Assembly: GCF_000364225.2 (NCBI RefSeq)
Contig: NZ_AQFT02000001.1
Location: 2,170,001 to 2,234,000, forward strand
DNA from: Eubacterium plexicaudatum ASF492
Lineage (GTDB): Bacteria; Bacillota; Clostridia; Lachnospirales; Lachnospiraceae
Direction: 5' to 3'
Length of the DNA stretch: 64,000 nucleotides
The position numbers and the translations under genes are program-made. How positions within the stretch are numbered: the stretch's first letter is position 1; each line of letters begins with the position of its first letter. The notes beneath the pieces were generated by a model, which saw nothing but the letters and a program-made list of their open reading frames with translations, had not been told where the DNA came from and searched no databases. Below, in pieces: positions 49,329 to 58,254 of this stretch.

Positions 49329-50630
49329 TTATTTAACATTTCTTAAATCTTTCACTCTCTGCGCTTTTCCTTCAAATCGCTGCAGTGTATTTGCAGACTC
49401 CAGCCGTATTTTGGCATCCAGTCCCAGTACCATACGCAGTTTATGTCTGATTTTCGTTTCCAGTGCCTGCAGTTTTTTAAACTCATCCACCGGCTGTGCC
49501 AGTTCCACGCGGATTTCCAGCTTATCGGTATGGTTCGCTCTTGTAACGATAATCTCGTAATGCGGGCCGATTTCATCAATGCCAAGCAGTACTTCTTCAA
49601 TCTGGCTTGGGAATACGTTCACGCCGCGGATTTTCAGCATGTCGTCCGTACGGCCGTACAGATTTTCCATACGCACCGTCGTACGGCCGCATTTGCACGG
49701 TTCATAAATCAGACGCGTAATGTCTTTTGTCCGGTAACGGATAAGCGGAAACGCTTCCTTATAAATACACGTAATGACAAGTTCTCCTTTTTCTCCTGGC
49801 GGCAGCACTTCTCCCGTCTTCGGATCAATAATTTCCGGAATAAAAAAGTCTTCGTTGATATGCATCCCGCACAGATATTCGCATTCCCCGGATACGCCCG
49901 GACCATTTAATTCACTCATGCCGTAGTTGGACGTAACAAGCATCTCATCGCCCCACAGCTTATGCATTTCCGTGCGCATTGCTTCGGTCAGAAGCTCACT
50001 GCCTAACAGTCCGATTCTTACATTCAGATCTTTTTTTGGATCCAGTCCCATCTGCTGCGCCACCTCACCGATACGCAGTGCATAAGACGGTGTTGCGACA
50101 AGCAGAGTCGTACCAAAGTCTTTCATAAACATAATCTGCTTTTCCGTATTTCCGGTCGAAGACGGCACCATCGCAGCTCCGATTTTTTCCAGTCCGTAAT
50201 GAAGCCCCAGCGCTCCCGTAAACATACCATATCCAAAGCAGATCTGCGCCACATCTTCTTTCGAAGCGCCGCCCATTACGGCAATTCTGGAGACCGTTTC
50301 CGTCCAGACATCCAGGTCCCGTTTCGTATATCCTACTACCGTCGGCTTGCCTGTCGTACCGCTGGAAGCGTGTATGCGTACCAGATCGTCTTTCGGAACC
50401 GCAAACAGCCCAAACGGATAGTTATCACGCATGTCCTGTTTGGTAATAAACGGCAGCTTTTGCAGGTCCGAAAGCGCCCGGATGTCCTGCGGCTTTACCC
50501 CGGCCTCATCCATTTTTTCCCGGTACGGCCGTACGTTTTCATACACACGCGCAACCGTCTCCCGAAGCCTTTCCAGTTGAATCGCTTCTATTTCGGCACG
50601 TGACATTGTCTCTTCTTTTGCCCAAATCAT
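49329..50630 (-). CDS. paaK: Phenylacetate-CoA ligase
   Basis: A 433-residue AMP-forming ligase. The ATP motif ASSGTTGKPTVVGYT (about residue 92-106), YGMSELNGPGVSGEC and the C-terminal TDDMLKIRGVNVFPSQIEE are diagnostic. Beside iorAB it either forms aryl-acetyl-CoA from free acids or runs in reverse to yield ATP from aryl-acetyl-CoA, as proposed for anaerobes. AAAGGAG precedes the start MIWAKEE. First gene of the operon. Confidence 0.95.
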   Translation of the reverse strand: MIWAKEETMSRAEIEAIQLERLRETVARVYENVRPYREKMDEAGVKPQDIRALSDLQKLPFITKQDMRDNYPFGLFAVPKDDLVRIHASSGTTGKPTVVGYTKRDLDVWTETVSRIAVMGGASKEDVAQICFGYGMFTGALGLHYGLEKIGAAMVPSSTGNTEKQIMFMKDFGTTLLVATPSYALRIGEVAQQMGLDPKKDLNVRIGLLGSELLTEAMRTEMHKLWGDEMLVTSNYGMSELNGPGVSGECEYLCGMHINEDFFIPEIIDPKTGEVLPPGEKGELVITCIYKEAFPLIRYRTKDITRLIYEPCKCGRTTVRMENLYGRTDDMLKIRGVNVFPSQIEEVLLGIDEIGPHYEIIVTRANHTDKLEIRVELAQPVDEFKKLQALETKIRHKLRMVLGLDAKIRLESANTLQRFEGKAQRVKDLRNVK

Positions 50631-50743
50631 CGTATTGTCTCCTTTATATGTAAATTTTCATTGACTTTTTACCCATATGGATTTATTTTATCATAAAATG
50701 CAATGCCGTGCCACTAAAATTTGCCGTGATCATTTTTTCTTTC

Positions 50744-50772
50744 TTGCATGTTCCCCCTACATTTGCTATACT
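50744..50772 (+). promoter_or_regulatory. Sigma-A type promoter for ktrB-ktrA
   Basis: TTGCAT (50744-50749), 17 bases, TATACT (50767-50772), 36 bases before the ktrB start. Confidence 0.75.
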
Positions 50773-50807
50773 TAGAACTTATAGAAAACGAATAAGCGGA
50801 GGCTGAA

Positions 50808-52169
50808 ATGGAACTTTTACGAAAGCATCTGACTACCACACAGATTATTACCCTCAGTTTTTTACTTGTCATTCTGATCGGATCGCTGCTGTTAGCGACG
50901 CCGTTTGCATCGGCGGACGGTACGGCAACGCCGTTTGTGGACGCCATGTTTACTGCGACAAGCTGTGTCTGTGTAACCGGTCTTGTTACGGTTACAACGG
51001 CCACCCACTGGAACCTGTTCGGGCATCTTGTTATTTTGCTCTTAATCCAGATTGGCGGCCTTGGCGTCATTGCCATTACAACCATTTTTACGATGCTGCT
51101 TGGCAAAAAACTGTCGCTGAGCAGCCGAATGCTGCTTGGTGATGCGTTTAATCTGGAAACCATGAAAGGGCTTGTACGGTTTTTACGCAAAGTCGTTCTG
51201 GGAACTTTTCTTGTGGAAGCAATCGGTGCGGTATGCTATCTGCCTGTATTCGTATCCGAATTCGGCCCAAAAGGCATCTGGTACGCGCTCTTTCACGCCG
51301 TATCGGCCTTCTGCAATGCCGGTATCGACCTGATCGGCCCGGACAGCTTTATTCCATATGTCCACCATCTTTGGATTAACGTCGTTACCATGGCGCTTAT
51401 TATTATAAGCGGGCTTGGATTTATCGTCTGGTTTGATTTTATGGACGTTGTAAAAAAGAAATACGGCGAACAAAATCACCGCAGCATCTGGGCACAGCTA
51501 AAGCTCCATTCCAAAATCGTATTTGTTATGACCGGCTTTTTACTGCTTGTCGGAGCCGTGCTTTACTTCGCTTTTGAATACCACAATGCCGGAACAATCG
51601 GAACTTTTACCTGGCCGGAAAAAATTCTGGCGTCCTGTTTTCAGTCCGTAACAACACGAACCGCAGGATTTGTAACGATTCCGCAAAAGGAACTGACGAC
51701 GCCTTCCCTTATCGTTACCTTATTCCTTATGTTTACGGGAGGGTCTCCGGTCGGAACGGCCGGAGGCGTCAAAACTACGACGCTTGCCATTATTTTTCTG
51801 GCTGTCATTGCCACGATACGCGGCCGCGAAGATATTATCTGTTTTAAACGCCGCATTTCTCCGAAAACGGTAAAAAAAGCGCTGGCAGTTGTATTAATCA
51901 GCTTTTTTGCAAGCATTGCGGCTATTATTGTCCTGATGCTTTTTGAACCGGGCTCTGCGGCGGATCAGATTTTTGAAGTGTACAGCGCGCTTGGCACCGT
52001 AGGCATTTCCAGAGATTACACTTCCGTAATCGGCACGGCCGGAAAGATTATTTTATGCATCTGCATGTATCTGGGCAGAATCGGCCCGATTTCGATGGTT
52101 CTCGTATTTACGATACGCGACCGGCAGATTGCAGCCAAGCTGCCTGAAGAACATGTGGCAGTCGGATAA
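50808..52169 (+). CDS. ktrB: Ktr-type potassium uptake membrane subunit
   Basis: A 453-residue K+ transporter with four pore repeats: ATSCVCVTGL, SAFCNAGIDL, TTRTAGFVT and SALGTVGIS. The sequence GGSPVGTAGGVKTTT between repeats is the KtrB gating-loop region. It works with the single-RCK KtrA encoded 26 bases downstream. AAGCGGAGG precedes the ATG. This system is normally Na+-coupled; here that is inferred from family membership. Confidence 0.94.
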   Translation: MELLRKHLTTTQIITLSFLLVILIGSLLLATPFASADGTATPFVDAMFTATSCVCVTGLVTVTTATHWNLFGHLVILLLIQIGGLGVIAITTIFTMLLGKKLSLSSRMLLGDAFNLETMKGLVRFLRKVVLGTFLVEAIGAVCYLPVFVSEFGPKGIWYALFHAVSAFCNAGIDLIGPDSFIPYVHHLWINVVTMALIIISGLGFIVWFDFMDVVKKKYGEQNHRSIWAQLKLHSKIVFVMTGFLLLVGAVLYFAFEYHNAGTIGTFTWPEKILASCFQSVTTRTAGFVTIPQKELTTPSLIVTLFLMFTGGSPVGTAGGVKTTTLAIIFLAVIATIRGREDIICFKRRISPKTVKKALAVVLISFFASIAAIIVLMLFEPGSAADQIFEVYSALGTVGISRDYTSVIGTAGKIILCICMYLGRIGPISMVLVFTIRDRQIAAKLPEEHVAVG

Positions 52170-52195
52170 CAAAAAAAGGAAAGCAGGAGCAGACT

Positions 52196-52858
52196 ATGAA
52201 AAAACAGGAAAGCAAAAAATCATATGCCATTTTCGGACTTGGGGAATTCGGACGCAGTGTGGCAGAAGAACTGATGGCCGCAGGTGCGGATGTCATGGCA
52301 ATCGACAAAGATGAAGATCTGGTCAGCGATATTGCACCGCATGTCACAATGGCCGTGCAGGTTGACGCCACGGAACTTCACGCCTTTGATACGCTTGGCC
52401 TTTCCAATATGGATGGCGTTATTGTAACGATCACAAGCTGTCTGGAAGCAAGCATTATGGCCATTATGGCCGCAAAGGAAGCCGGTGTGCCGTTTATTCT
52501 GGCAAAATCCCGCAACGCAACGATGACTTCCATTTTAGAACGCATCGGCGCAAATAAGATTGTAACACCGGAACGCGACGGCGGCATCCGTGTCGCGCGC
52601 AATATAGTAAACGGCAACTTTATCGACTTTTTTGAACTATCAAAAAGAGTGCGTATGGTAGAAATCTCCGTAAAAGAAGAATGGATCGGTAAAAACCTGA
52701 AAGAACTGTCCCTGCGCCAGAAGCATAAGCTGAACGTAGTCGCTCTGCGGCGTGAAGGAGAGCTGACGACGAACATCAGTCCGGACCAGCCGTTTCGTTC
52801 CGGGGACAGCGTACTTGTAATTATGGATAAAAAATATATCGGAGAACTCATCTCATGA
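52196..52858 (+). CDS. ktrA: Ktr potassium uptake regulatory subunit
   Basis: A 220-residue protein with one RCK_N (FGLGEFGRSVAEEL at residues 12-25, Asp-rich second strand end AIDKDED) and one RCK_C domain (about 135-218). This is the length of KtrA rather than TrkA. It gates KtrB in response to ATP/ADP. It ends at a convergent terminator with rng. Confidence 0.94.
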   Translation: MKKQESKKSYAIFGLGEFGRSVAEELMAAGADVMAIDKDEDLVSDIAPHVTMAVQVDATELHAFDTLGLSNMDGVIVTITSCLEASIMAIMAAKEAGVPFILAKSRNATMTSILERIGANKIVTPERDGGIRVARNIVNGNFIDFFELSKRVRMVEISVKEEWIGKNLKELSLRQKHKLNVVALRREGELTTNISPDQPFRSGDSVLVIMDKKYIGELIS

Positions 52859-52862
52859 TTTC

Positions 52863-52932
52863 GGAAAAAGCCTTTGCCGCACCGTGGGAATCTTATATTC
52901 CCAGCTGCTCCGCAAGCGGCTTTTTCTTTTTT
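52863..52932. terminator. Terminator region between ktrA and rng
   Basis: On the plus strand a long imperfect hairpin closes with AAAAAGCC / GGCTTTTT around an inner GGGAAT / ATTCCC pair and is followed by a T-rich stretch. It overlaps the last codons of the convergent rng gene. Confidence 0.6.
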
Positions 52933-54107
52933 TTGCGCGTAATTTCCACCAGACCCAGTTTTGTCATATCAACCGGTCTGGCCGGAACCGAATCTTTGCT
53001 CAGACAGCTGCGCAAATACGTCATTAACTCCTGATTAAGCTGCGCATCATACAAATCAATAAAGTCCACGATAATCATACCGGAAAGATTGCGCAGACGC
53101 AGCTGAAACGCAAGCTCCTTTGCCGCTTCCAGATTGATTTTATAATGGTTTGACTGCTTTTCTTTTCCGGCAACGTTTTTTCCGCTGTTTACATCAATAA
53201 CCGTCAGCGCTTCGGTCGGCTCTATCACGATATTGGCGCCGGATTTCAGCCAGACGCGGGGCTTTAAGGCGGCTTCTATCTGGCCTGCGACATGGTACAG
53301 CTTTGCCAGCGGCAGCAGGCGGTCTTCATAAAAGCGTATGGCAGCATTGCCGCAGTCGACAGCCTTTAACTCCTCCCATACCTGTTTTTCATCGGTAACG
53401 ATCTCCGCCAGCGCGGATTTATCCGCATCCATCAGCATTTTTAAGTAAAACGGCCGTTCTTTGTACAGGCAGGAATACACGGTTCCAAAAGGCGCATGGG
53501 CTGTCAGTGTTTCATATGCCGCCTTCAGCTGCAAATACTCTTCCCGTATCACTGCTTCTTCCGCCTGCGCCGCGTTCGTCCGGAAAATAATGCCAAAACC
53601 TGTGTTCGTATTTTCAGTCTCCACTGCCAAAAGCTTCCGTGCAAGCGTCTGCAGACGGGTACGTTCCTGTCCGGATATTTTGGAGGAAATGCCAATTCTA
53701 CGGTCGGCGCTTGTCAGCACGACATATGCACCGGAAAAGCTCAGATTTGTCGTTGCCACCGGATCCTTCGTCTTTACCGCTTCCTTTGCTATCTGTACGA
53801 CTAACTCGTCTCCGGCAGCAATCGGCTTTTTGGACGTTTTTTTCGTAAACAGCGGCTGTTTCAAATCTTCCAGCGGAAGGTAGCAAACCTTTCCCCCGGC
53901 AATTTCCACAAATGCCGCATGCAGATTTTCAGCTACGTTTTTTACACGTCCGATATAAATATGGTTTAAAATCGTCTCGTTATCCGTCCGGTGCAGTTCC
54001 ACTTCTGCCATGCGGTCGCCTTCATAAACAGCGCAGATCCGATAACGGGCGGTTTGGTTATTCAACGGATTGACAAGCTGTTCCGATGTAATCAGTAATT
54101 TATTCAT
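52893..54107 (-). CDS. rng: Ribonuclease E/G family protein
   Basis: A 404-residue RNase G-type endonuclease for RNA processing and decay. An S1-like region (HIYIGRVKNVAENLHAAFVEIA) is near residue 50. The catalytic segment ALTVIDVNSGKN (about residue 300) supplies two Asp, and MIIVDFIDLYD follows. It is shorter than E. coli RNase G and has no C-terminal extension. It converges on ktrA. Confidence 0.92.
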   Translation of the reverse strand: MNKLLITSEQLVNPLNNQTARYRICAVYEGDRMAEVELHRTDNETILNHIYIGRVKNVAENLHAAFVEIAGGKVCYLPLEDLKQPLFTKKTSKKPIAAGDELVVQIAKEAVKTKDPVATTNLSFSGAYVVLTSADRRIGISSKISGQERTRLQTLARKLLAVETENTNTGFGIIFRTNAAQAEEAVIREEYLQLKAAYETLTAHAPFGTVYSCLYKERPFYLKMLMDADKSALAEIVTDEKQVWEELKAVDCGNAAIRFYEDRLLPLAKLYHVAGQIEAALKPRVWLKSGANIVIEPTEALTVIDVNSGKNVAGKEKQSNHYKINLEAAKELAFQLRLRNLSGMIIVDFIDLYDAQLNQELMTYLRSCLSKDSVPARPVDMTKLGLVEITRKKKKKPLAEQLGI

Positions 54108-54151
54108 ATTGCAAACTCCCTTGGTTCTCCTTAAAAATCATTCTTCCTCTC

Positions 54152-54182
54152 AAAAACACCGGAGACCTGAACAGTCTCCGGT
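54152..54182 (-). terminator. Intrinsic terminator after the PTS gene
   Basis: On the minus strand a 9-bp stem ACCGGAGAC / GTCTCCGGT with a 7-base loop is followed by a T-rich run (GTTTTT). It lies 30 bases after the PTS stop codon. Confidence 0.85.
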
Positions 54183-54211
54183 ATGCTAGGATTTTTATAT
54201 CACGTTATCGC

Positions 54212-55669
54212 TTACAACATTTTTTTCATTTCATCTGCCACAAACTGTACTTTTGTACCGATAATTACCTGAACGGATGTCTTGCTCGGCCTCATAATTC
54301 CTGCAACACCAGCCGATTTGATCTTCTTTTCATCCACCTTCGTATAATCATTGATTTCAAGACGCAGTCTTGTAATACAGTTATCCAGACTCTTTATGTT
54401 TGTTTTTCCGCCTAAACCTTCCAAAACAATTCTGGCTACTTCCGTAAAATTATCATTGGAAAGCACAACTCTCTTTTCCGCTTCCATATCGTCGTCTTCT
54501 CTGCCCGGTGTCTTTAACTTTAACGCTGTGATGACAAAACGGAACACAAGGTAGTAAATGACACCTACTACTAAGCCAACCGGAATCAGGAACCACGGGT
54601 TCTGTGCCAGCGGTGTAAAGGAACTGAGCACCATATCAATCGCGCCGCCTGAGAAAGAGAATCCTGCACGAATCGGTAATGCAACCGTAATACCTGCGGT
54701 AATACCTGCCAACAGTGCATGAACAACATATAACCCCGGTGCCATAAACATAAATGCAAATTCAATCGGTTCCGTAACGCCTGTGAAGAACGAACAGAAC
54801 GCTGCGGATGCGAACAATCCATATACTTCCTTCTTCTTGCCGCTCTTGGCCGTATGATACATTGCCAGACATGCTGCCGGAAGACCGAACATCATAAACG
54901 GGAAGAATCCTGTCATGTACATACCCGTTTCGCCAAATACACCCGTATTTCCCCAGAAATTATGAAGATCATCAATTCCTGCAACATCAAACCAGAATAC
55001 GGAATTCAGCGCATGGTGCAATCCAAATGGAATCAGCAGACGGTTAAAGAATGCATACACACCTGCTCCTACGGCACCCCATCCTAAGAAAGTTTTGCCA
55101 ACCGAAACCAAAATGCCATATACAACCGGCCATATGACAAATAATACTGCGGACGTTGCAATGGAAAATACTGCCGTTACAATCGCTACCGCCCTCTTGC
55201 CGCTGAAAAATGCCAATGCATCCGGAAGCTTCGTACTTTTAAACTTATTGTAACAAGTAGAGCCGATCAAACCTGCAATAATACCAATAAACTGATTCTG
55301 AATCTTTGCAAATGCAGGATCCGCTTCTTTTCCTGTAAGCGCTGCTACCGTAGCGCTGCTTAACAACGTCGTAATCATCAGGAACGATACAATACCGGAA
55401 AGACCTGCGGCGCCGTCTCCATCATCCGACATCCCTACGGCAACACCAATGGCAAAAAGCCATGCCATATTGCTGATCAAAGCATCGCCGGCTTTAATCA
55501 TAAAAAGGCCAATCGTGTACATAGCACCGCCAGCCGTGTATCCCGCAACCTCACCGGCCATCGCCGCAGGCGCTAAAATATAGCCGACACCCATCAGGAT
55601 ACCGCATACCGGCAGACATGCCACCGGAAGCATTAAAGATTTACCCAGACGCTGAAAATATTTCATCAT
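54212..55669 (-). CDS. nagE: PTS transporter EIICB, N-acetylglucosamine type
   Basis: A 485-residue fused permease and EIIB. Residues ~1-385 form the multi-helix EIIC with FGLHHALNSVFWF and the GlcNAc-type stretch DDLHNFWGNTGVFGETG. EIIB is at ~405-485 with phospho-Cys in SLDNCITRLRLEI. No EIIA is fused, so a shared EIIA is needed. A start follows AGGGGG. The 320-base leader upstream carries terminator-like and RAT-like structures. Specificity for GlcNAc is inferred from the EIIC sequence. Confidence 0.85.
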   Translation of the reverse strand: MMKYFQRLGKSLMLPVACLPVCGILMGVGYILAPAAMAGEVAGYTAGGAMYTIGLFMIKAGDALISNMAWLFAIGVAVGMSDDGDGAAGLSGIVSFLMITTLLSSATVAALTGKEADPAFAKIQNQFIGIIAGLIGSTCYNKFKSTKLPDALAFFSGKRAVAIVTAVFSIATSAVLFVIWPVVYGILVSVGKTFLGWGAVGAGVYAFFNRLLIPFGLHHALNSVFWFDVAGIDDLHNFWGNTGVFGETGMYMTGFFPFMMFGLPAACLAMYHTAKSGKKKEVYGLFASAAFCSFFTGVTEPIEFAFMFMAPGLYVVHALLAGITAGITVALPIRAGFSFSGGAIDMVLSSFTPLAQNPWFLIPVGLVVGVIYYLVFRFVITALKLKTPGREDDDMEAEKRVVLSNDNFTEVARIVLEGLGGKTNIKSLDNCITRLRLEINDYTKVDEKKIKSAGVAGIMRPSKTSVQVIIGTKVQFVADEMKKML

Positions 55670-55676
55670 AAAAACA

Positions 55677-55792
55677 TACCCCCTTGTTTTGGATGTTTTG
55701 ACCTAGCAGCAAAACAATCCTGTTTTTTCTATAGACAGCCTAAAAATCGCTTACACTTCTCATGTATCGCTTTTTAGGCTCTTCTATCCCCA
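55677..55792 (-). promoter_or_regulatory. PTS leader: hairpin and RAT-like antiterminator candidate
   Basis: In the minus-strand RNA, AGCCTAAAAA pairs with TTTTTAGGCT across about 20 bases (roughly 55742-55788). It is followed by GGATTGTTTTGCTGC and GTCAAAACATCC just before the start codon. The latter resembles the ribonucleic antiterminator (GGATTGTTACTG...GGCAAAACC) bound by LicT/SacY-type proteins, though it is imperfect and close to the gene. Assignment is tentative. Confidence 0.4.
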
Positions 55793-55880
55793 TAGCATAC
55801 ATTTCCTTTTATTGAATCTGTGTCTTCTCACTCCTTTCGTTTCTGCGCGATATCATGACCTTTTCCCATTCATAAAATAC

Positions 55881-55914
55881 AAAAAGCCAATTTCATAAAT
55901 CAATCGGCTTTTTT
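55881..55914. terminator. Terminator hairpin inside the PTS leader
   Basis: On the minus strand AAAAAGCCGATT pairs with AATTGGCTTTTT (one mismatch) across about 9 bases and is followed by TTTTTGTATTTT. It lies about 210 bases before the PTS start and 80 bases after the promoter, so it could act as an attenuator. It could also end plus-strand transcripts. Confidence 0.65.
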
Positions 55915-55994
55915 CTTTTCTGGTCAGTGATTCATTTATATCCTTACGGTGTTCTGTTTGCTATACAGCAATCATTTAATTTTCTATACTCATT

Positions 55995-56023
55995 ATATTA
56001 GCAATTTACACAAAATATGTCAA
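55995..56023 (-). promoter_or_regulatory. Sigma-A type promoter for the PTS gene
   Basis: On the minus strand TTGACA (56018-56023), 17 bases, TAATAT (55995-56000) with a TGC extended motif directly before it. It places the start about 320 bases before the PTS coding region. Confidence 0.8.
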
Positions 56024-56174
56024 GCAATTTTTATATTTTGTTTATAATTTCATCAGTCATTTAAACAAAAGCCTCTGTTGTTTTGTTAAATTTATTCATA
56101 ATAATTGTCAGATATACCATATTATTAATGCAAATTTACCCTGCTAACATAACTTTCATCATCCGGAAACCAGA

Positions 56175-56522
56175 TTACCATACATCTCCGATTGCTTTAA
56201 CGACCCGCTTCCATGCGGACGACTCTTTCGAGCCGGCTTCCTGTTGCCGTTCGCCGGATACTTTCGGCAAACCGCTGATATTTATAAATTCATCATATAC
56301 ACCGGCTACCGCATCCGTTCCTATAATGACATGAATCTGCCCGTTGCTGCTGAACACGCCTTTTACCCCGTCAATCTGTTCCAGCCTTTCCATATCGGCG
56401 CTGCCGATGTCCGTAGTAACAATCCGAAGTCTGGTTGCACAGTGATCCGCGCTTACCAGGCTGCCTTTTCCCCCTAACACTTCATAAATTTCTCTTGCAC
56501 ATTTTGTATAATCTGCTGTCAT
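56175..56522 (-). pseudogene. Truncated PTS EIIB domain (5' fragment of a PTS EIIBC gene)
   Basis: A 115-residue frame holding a full EIIB domain with phospho-Cys in SADHCATRLRIVTTD, then KRVVKAIGDVW and a stop. In intact EIIBC proteins the KAIGDV segment continues into the first helix of EIIC (typically VFVPIIPAIVASG). No EIIC helices follow in any frame, so the membrane part has been lost. It might still be a phosphorylated EIIB. A good ribosome binding site (AGAGGGG) precedes the ATG. Not linked by frame to the nearby GlcNAc-type gene. Confidence 0.75.
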
Positions 56523-56614
56523 AGTCGCCCCTCTTTTCTTTTTTTACTCCCTAAATATAAAACAAATCTCCTGAAAAGTATACCTTTTTTTCATAAAATA
56601 TTTATTCTTATGAC

Positions 56615-56643
56615 TTGTGCAACCGGCCGGTAAGGTTTATAAT
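56615..56643 (+). promoter_or_regulatory. Sigma-A type promoter for the Y-family polymerase
   Basis: TTGTGC (56615-56620), 17 bases, TATAAT (56638-56643), 42 bases before the start codon. Confidence 0.75.
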
Positions 56644-56646
56644 AAC

Positions 56647-56660
56647 AGAAAATATGTTCG
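56647..56660. promoter_or_regulatory. LexA (DinR)-type SOS box
   Basis: AGAAAATATGTTCG matches the Gram-positive LexA consensus CGAACATATGTTCG at 12 of 14 positions. It begins 3 bases after the -10 box of the polymerase promoter, a position that would allow repression. Confidence 0.65.
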
Positions 56661-56684
56661 ATCGCACAGGAAAGGAGCGCCACT

Positions 56685-58223
56685 ATGCAGCAAAAACCTC
56701 ACATCTACATTGCCATTGACTTAAAATCCTTTTATGCTTCTGTCGAATGTACGGAACGCAGCCTGGACCCTCTGACTACAAACCTTGTGGTCGCAGATGC
56801 CGGCCGTACGCAAAAAACGATCTGCCTTGCCGTATCGCCGTCTTTAAAAGCATACGGCATTTCCGGACGTGCCAGATTGTTTGAAGTCACACGGCGCGTT
56901 GAAGAAATTAACGCCGAACGCCTGCGGAAGGCATCCGGACATACGTTTACCGGAGAATCTTTCTGTGATACGCAGCTGAAACAGTCGCCGGAACTTGCCG
57001 TATCTTTTATTACCGCCATGCCGCGCATGGCATACTACATAAAATACAGCACGGACATCTACCGGATTTATCTGCGCTATATTGCCCCGGAAGATATCCA
57101 CGTCTATTCCATTGATGAAGTATTTATTGATGCATCGTCCTATCTGAATACTTACCGTCTTTCGGCAAGAGGACTTGCGCAAAAATTAATCCTGGAAATC
57201 TATTCCGCCACCGGCATCACCGCAACGGCCGGAATCGGCACCAATCCATATCTTTGCAAGATCGCTATGGATATCGGCGCAAAGCACGCACAACCCGATG
57301 AAGACGGCGTACGTATAGCGGAACTGGACGAAATGTCTTATCGGAAACTTTTCTGGAACCACAGGCCGCTCACGGATTTTTGGCGCATCGGCAGAAATTC
57401 CGCCAAAAAGCTGGAAGAAATCGGCCTGTATACGATGGGAGACATTGCAAAATGCTCTCTTGGAAAACAGACCGATTTTTATAACGAAGATCTGCTGTAC
57501 CGGATATTCGGCATTAACGCGGAACTTCTGATCGACCATGCCTGGGGCTGGGAACCATGTACCATCGCGGATATTAAAGCATATAAGCCCGCGTCAAACA
57601 GCATCGGCTCCGGTCAGGTTCTGCAGCGGCCATACCATTTTGAAGAAGGAAAACTAATTGTACGGGAAATGGCCGATCAGCTCGCGCTGGATCTTGTAGA
57701 TAAATGTCTGGTAACCGACCAGCTCGTGCTGACCGTCGGGTATGACAAGCAAAACCTGTCCGATCCGCAGATTTGCAGGCTGTACCATGGCCCATGCACA
57801 ACGGACCGGTACGGACGCAAAACGCCCAAACATGCGCACGGTTCCAAAAACCTCAACGGCGCCACCGCATCTGCAAAGCTTCTTATGCAGGCAGCTGCCG
57901 CACTCTATGAAGAGATTGTACAAGACGACCTGCTGATTCGGCGTATTTATCTGACGGCAAATCACGTCGTCAGCGAACAGGACGCCGTACCGGCCGCATC
58001 CTATCGCCAGCTTAATCTGTTTACCGACTATAATTATAATGAAACGGTGCAAAAAGAGGCGGAGCAACAGCAGATAGCGCTGCAGCGGGAGAAGAAAATG
58101 CAGCAGGCCGTGCTGAAGATTAAGAAAAAATTCGGCAACAATGCCGTACTCAGAGGAATGGATCTGCAATCCTGCGCCACCTCTGCCACACGCAACGAAC
58201 TGATCGGAGGCCATAAGGCATAG
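56685..58223 (+). CDS. Y-family DNA polymerase (UmuC/UvrX-like)
   Basis: A 512-residue translesion polymerase. The catalytic Asp and Glu lie in IAIDLKSFYASVEC (residues 9-22) and YSIDEVFIDAS (about 144-154). A long C-terminal region rich in Gln, Lys and Glu (about 440-500) is typical of the mobile and phage-type UvrX group rather than short DinB. AAAGGAG precedes the ATG. A YolD-like gene follows by 31 bases, the standard partner. The LexA-type box in the promoter suggests SOS induction. Confidence 0.93.
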   Translation: MQQKPHIYIAIDLKSFYASVECTERSLDPLTTNLVVADAGRTQKTICLAVSPSLKAYGISGRARLFEVTRRVEEINAERLRKASGHTFTGESFCDTQLKQSPELAVSFITAMPRMAYYIKYSTDIYRIYLRYIAPEDIHVYSIDEVFIDASSYLNTYRLSARGLAQKLILEIYSATGITATAGIGTNPYLCKIAMDIGAKHAQPDEDGVRIAELDEMSYRKLFWNHRPLTDFWRIGRNSAKKLEEIGLYTMGDIAKCSLGKQTDFYNEDLLYRIFGINAELLIDHAWGWEPCTIADIKAYKPASNSIGSGQVLQRPYHFEEGKLIVREMADQLALDLVDKCLVTDQLVLTVGYDKQNLSDPQICRLYHGPCTTDRYGRKTPKHAHGSKNLNGATASAKLLMQAAAALYEEIVQDDLLIRRIYLTANHVVSEQDAVPAASYRQLNLFTDYNYNETVQKEAEQQQIALQREKKMQQAVLKIKKKFGNNAVLRGMDLQSCATSATRNELIGGHKA

Positions 58224-58254
58224 CCTGCTTTTATAACAGAAAGGAATTTTCAGA

